A stretch of 64,000 bases of DNA from Bacteroidota bacterium (GTDB taxonomy: Bacteria; Bacteroidota; Bacteroidia; Cytophagales; Cytophagaceae). The DNA lies in assembly GCA_023428135.1 (NCBI GenBank), contig JAEYZG010000062.1:1-64000 (forward strand), read 5' to 3'. The translations under genes were made by a program, and so were the position numbers. The number at the start of each line of letters is the position of its first letter. Within the stretch, counting starts at the first letter, position 1. The notes beneath the pieces are model-generated. The model saw only the letters and a program-made list of their open reading frames with translations. It did not search any database and had not been told where the DNA came from. Positions 61,867 to 64,000 of the stretch are shown here, piece after piece.

Positions 61867-64000
61867 ATGCAAAACAAACTAATAACACTAATTGAACAGA
61901 CAGAGAAACAAAAAGCTAACTATAAACCTCTGTTATTCAGACTTAAAATAGAAGAAGAGTTTGTTAAATTTAATAATCTCATTAAATCCGAGTCTAATCT
62001 GTTGGTATTTGATGAGTTGCGCGGCCAGGTAAAAGAGCTGATTAAGTTAAGAAATCCTAAACAGAACATGACTGCGAAGGAGATGGAGGATGAAATAAAT
62101 AATTATTTTGATAAAAAGGATCCTTATAAATTAGGTGTTTGGGCATATTACCCTTGGTCAAATAAAATTGTACATCTGCTGGATGAAGAGGAATTTGTAG
62201 AAGTAAGGACCAATAGAAATTTTTATAAAATCACCCCTGAGGAAAAAGATATTCTTGCTCAGAAAAAAGTAGGAATTATTGGGCTCTCCGTAGGGCAATC
62301 TGTTTCGGTGACCATGGCTATGGAAAGAAGCTTCGGTGAGATAAGGCTTGCAGACTTTGATATACTGGAACTAAGTAACTATAATAGAATAAGAACTCCA
62401 CTTTCCAATCTGGGAGTCTCTAAAGCCATATCAGTTGCAAGGGAGATTGCGGAAATTGATCCCTATATTAATGTTAAGTGTTTTCCTGATGGCCTTCATG
62501 AAGGAAACATGGATAGATTTTTTTGCGAAGGAGGAAACTTAGACCTTCTGATTGATGAATGTGATGGTTTTGACATAAAAATTTTAGCCAGGATTAAAGC
62601 AAAAGAACTAAAAATTCCAGTGGTAATGGAAGCTAATGACAGATGCATGCTCGATGTAGAGCGTTTCGATCTTGAGCCTGACAGACCTTTCCTTCATGGA
62701 CTTATTGGAGAACTAAATGTAGATACATTAAAATCCTTAAAAACCAATGAAGAAAAAATTCCATATCTCTTGGCCATGATAGGCGTGGAAACAATTTCTA
62801 CCAGGTTAAAATCTTCGATGCTGGAAATACAAGAAACTATAACTACCTGGCCACAACTAGCATCTTCAGTTGCAATGGGAGGTGGCATCACTGCAGACAT
62901 CTGTCGCCGGATATTTACAGAAGATTTCAAAAGCTCAGGAAGGTATTATGTAGATCTTGAGGAATTAATATGTGATGATGATAAAACTAAAGCTGCTTCA
63001 ATAGTTTCAGAACCTGAGTATAATCAACCTCTTACCAAAACAGATCTTATTGACCTAAGTAAGAACATTCAAGTCAATAATCAATCAACAACTAATGTAT
63101 CAATAGACAAGGTAAAAGAACTTGTCTCCTGTGCTATATTAGCTCCCTCAGGCGGAAATAATCAGCCATGGAAGTGGTTGTACTCAGAGAATAAGTTATA
63201 TCTGTACCTTGACCCTCCGTTCCAAAATTCGCTTCTTGACTTTGACTTTAATGCTTCCACAATATCATTGGGGGCTGCTACAGAAAATCTATTACTTAAA
63301 GCAAAGGAAATAGGATTAAATATAGAAACTCATCTTTTTCCCAATCAGGAAGATGATAAATTGGTTGCTATTTTTAATTTTATAGAAGAAAAGGATGGGA
63401 GACACCAGCAGGTTGAAAGTAGTTACGATTATCTTTCAAAATATATAACAAAGAGAAATACAAACAGAAGTTTAAAAAATACAGGTAACATCACTGCTGA
63501 AGATATAGTAGAATTAACAAAGGTAGTTGAGTCGATCCCAGGCGCAAGATTACAGACGATTTCAGAAGAGGAAAAACTAAAAAAACTCGGGATAATGATG
63601 GGTGTTGCTGACCGATTAAGAGTTACCAATTCAAAAGGCCACGCTGAATTTGTTTCCGAAATAAGATGGAGCAAAGAAGAATCTGAAGATAAAATGGATG
63701 GAATTCCGGTAAGCGCCATAGATTTCACCCCAACAGAATTGATAGGATACAGACTTGCTAAAGATTGGAAGGTAGTGGAAAATCTGATAAAGTGGAACAA
63801 AGGAAAAGGGTTTGAAAAATTATCCAGAAAAATGTCAAATGCATCCTCTGCATTTGGACTAATTACAATGCCCACAACATCCAAGCAGGATTACTTAAAT
63901 GGTGGAAGGGCACTTCAAAGACTGTGGCTTCACGCAACAAGCAGGAATATTAATATCCAACCCAATACAGCTCTGATATTCTTATTCTCCCAAATGTTCG
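61867..64000 (+). CDS. ThiF/E1-like domain fused to a nitroreductase-like domain (Rv1355c-like), 3' end missing
   Basis: Starts at the ATG at 61867 and runs open to the right edge: at least 711 codons. An N-terminal helical part (1-130) leads to an E1/ThiF-type adenylation domain with VGIIGLSVGQSVSVTMA (about 135-151), RLADFDILELSNYNRI and the conserved Asn/Arg pair. Later DLLIDECDGFDIKILA and VAMGGGITADI match the crossover and C-terminal part. Residues from about 415 form a nitroreductase-like FMN domain (CAILAPSGGNNQPWKWLY, FNASTISLGAATENLLLKA). I recall this fusion as the 'Rv1355c family'; its substrate is unknown. The classic E1 catalytic Cys is not evident. Confidence 0.8.
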   Translation, partial: MQNKLITLIEQTEKQKANYKPLLFRLKIEEEFVKFNNLIKSESNLLVFDELRGQVKELIKLRNPKQNMTAKEMEDEINNYFDKKDPYKLGVWAYYPWSNKIVHLLDEEEFVEVRTNRNFYKITPEEKDILAQKKVGIIGLSVGQSVSVTMAMERSFGEIRLADFDILELSNYNRIRTPLSNLGVSKAISVAREIAEIDPYINVKCFPDGLHEGNMDRFFCEGGNLDLLIDECDGFDIKILARIKAKELKIPVVMEANDRCMLDVERFDLEPDRPFLHGLIGELNVDTLKSLKTNEEKIPYLLAMIGVETISTRLKSSMLEIQETITTWPQLASSVAMGGGITADICRRIFTEDFKSSGRYYVDLEELICDDDKTKAASIVSEPEYNQPLTKTDLIDLSKNIQVNNQSTTNVSIDKVKELVSCAILAPSGGNNQPWKWLYSENKLYLYLDPPFQNSLLDFDFNASTISLGAATENLLLKAKEIGLNIETHLFPNQEDDKLVAIFNFIEEKDGRHQQVESSYDYLSKYITKRNTNRSLKNTGNITAEDIVELTKVVESIPGARLQTISEEEKLKKLGIMMGVADRLRVTNSKGHAEFVSEIRWSKEESEDKMDGIPVSAIDFTPTELIGYRLAKDWKVVENLIKWNKGKGFEKLSRKMSNASSAFGLITMPTTSKQDYLNGGRALQRLWLHATSRNINIQPNTALIFLFSQMF

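Overview
The window looks like chromosome from a member of the Bacteroidota, most likely a Cytophagales relative of the Cytophaga/Sporocytophaga type. This is inferred from several things seen directly: AT-rich DNA with few Shine-Dalgarno sites, TAnnTTTG-type -7 promoter elements (before miaB, the DEAD-box helicase gene and the 50.0 kb gene), many outer-membrane-type lipoproteins, the miaB / sigma-54 activator / lptE / TPR / secG / groESL gene order, and a secreted GH9 cellulase. No 16S rRNA gene is present, so the genus is a guess.

The window has two halves. Positions 1 to about 21.5 kb are accessory and mosaic. They hold isolated genes separated by long intergenic tracts full of interspersed repeats: family A double palindromes, family B ~190 bp elements with terminal inverted repeats, family C and E mosaics, and a GC-rich palindrome cluster at 4.4-4.7 kb. 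Defence-type or conflict-type genes sit here: an STM4504/CBY_0614-like protein with an Abi_C-type C-terminus, a dGTPase gene frameshifted at a G6 tract, a GmrSD-like DUF262/DUF1524 protein, an HsdR-N-like PD-(D/E)xK protein, and an orphan DUF4157 (eCIS core domain) protein with an unrecognised C-terminal half. Decay is common: a dead NIF/HAD phosphatase, a secreted YD-repeat-like gene cut by an in-frame stop, and three fragments of the 4.8 kb gene scattered among the repeats. A tRNA-Leu(GAG) lies near the right edge of this half.

Positions 21.5 to 64 kb are compact and core-like, with almost none of these repeats. In order: a large secreted protein; deoC coupled to a GH31 glucosidase; a divergent GT4/GT5-type glycosyltransferase plus GH57 pair (alpha-glucan metabolism); an ABC-F ATPase; the GH9 cellulase; an alpha-oxoamine synthase fused to a GNAT-like domain, beside a divergent STAS-like gene; a PAS protein; two tandem L,D-transpeptidase lipoproteins; the miaB-to-secG operon; groES-groEL; a POT peptide transporter; small membrane and stress proteins; a DEAD-box helicase followed by rsmE and a DUF4159 protein; a fatty acid desaturase; smc; a stand-alone response regulator; and, running off the right edge, a ThiF-plus-nitroreductase fusion.

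Several strong rho-independent terminators mark unit ends (5.54, 29.64, 33.55, 34.25, 37.39, 46.90, 49.93 and 57.44 kb). Nothing here is a complete multi-gene system that I can call new. The best leads are the DUF4157 protein, the family of the 4.8 kb gene with its repeat-associated fragments, the family B elements, and the frameshifted dGTPase beside an Abi-type gene.
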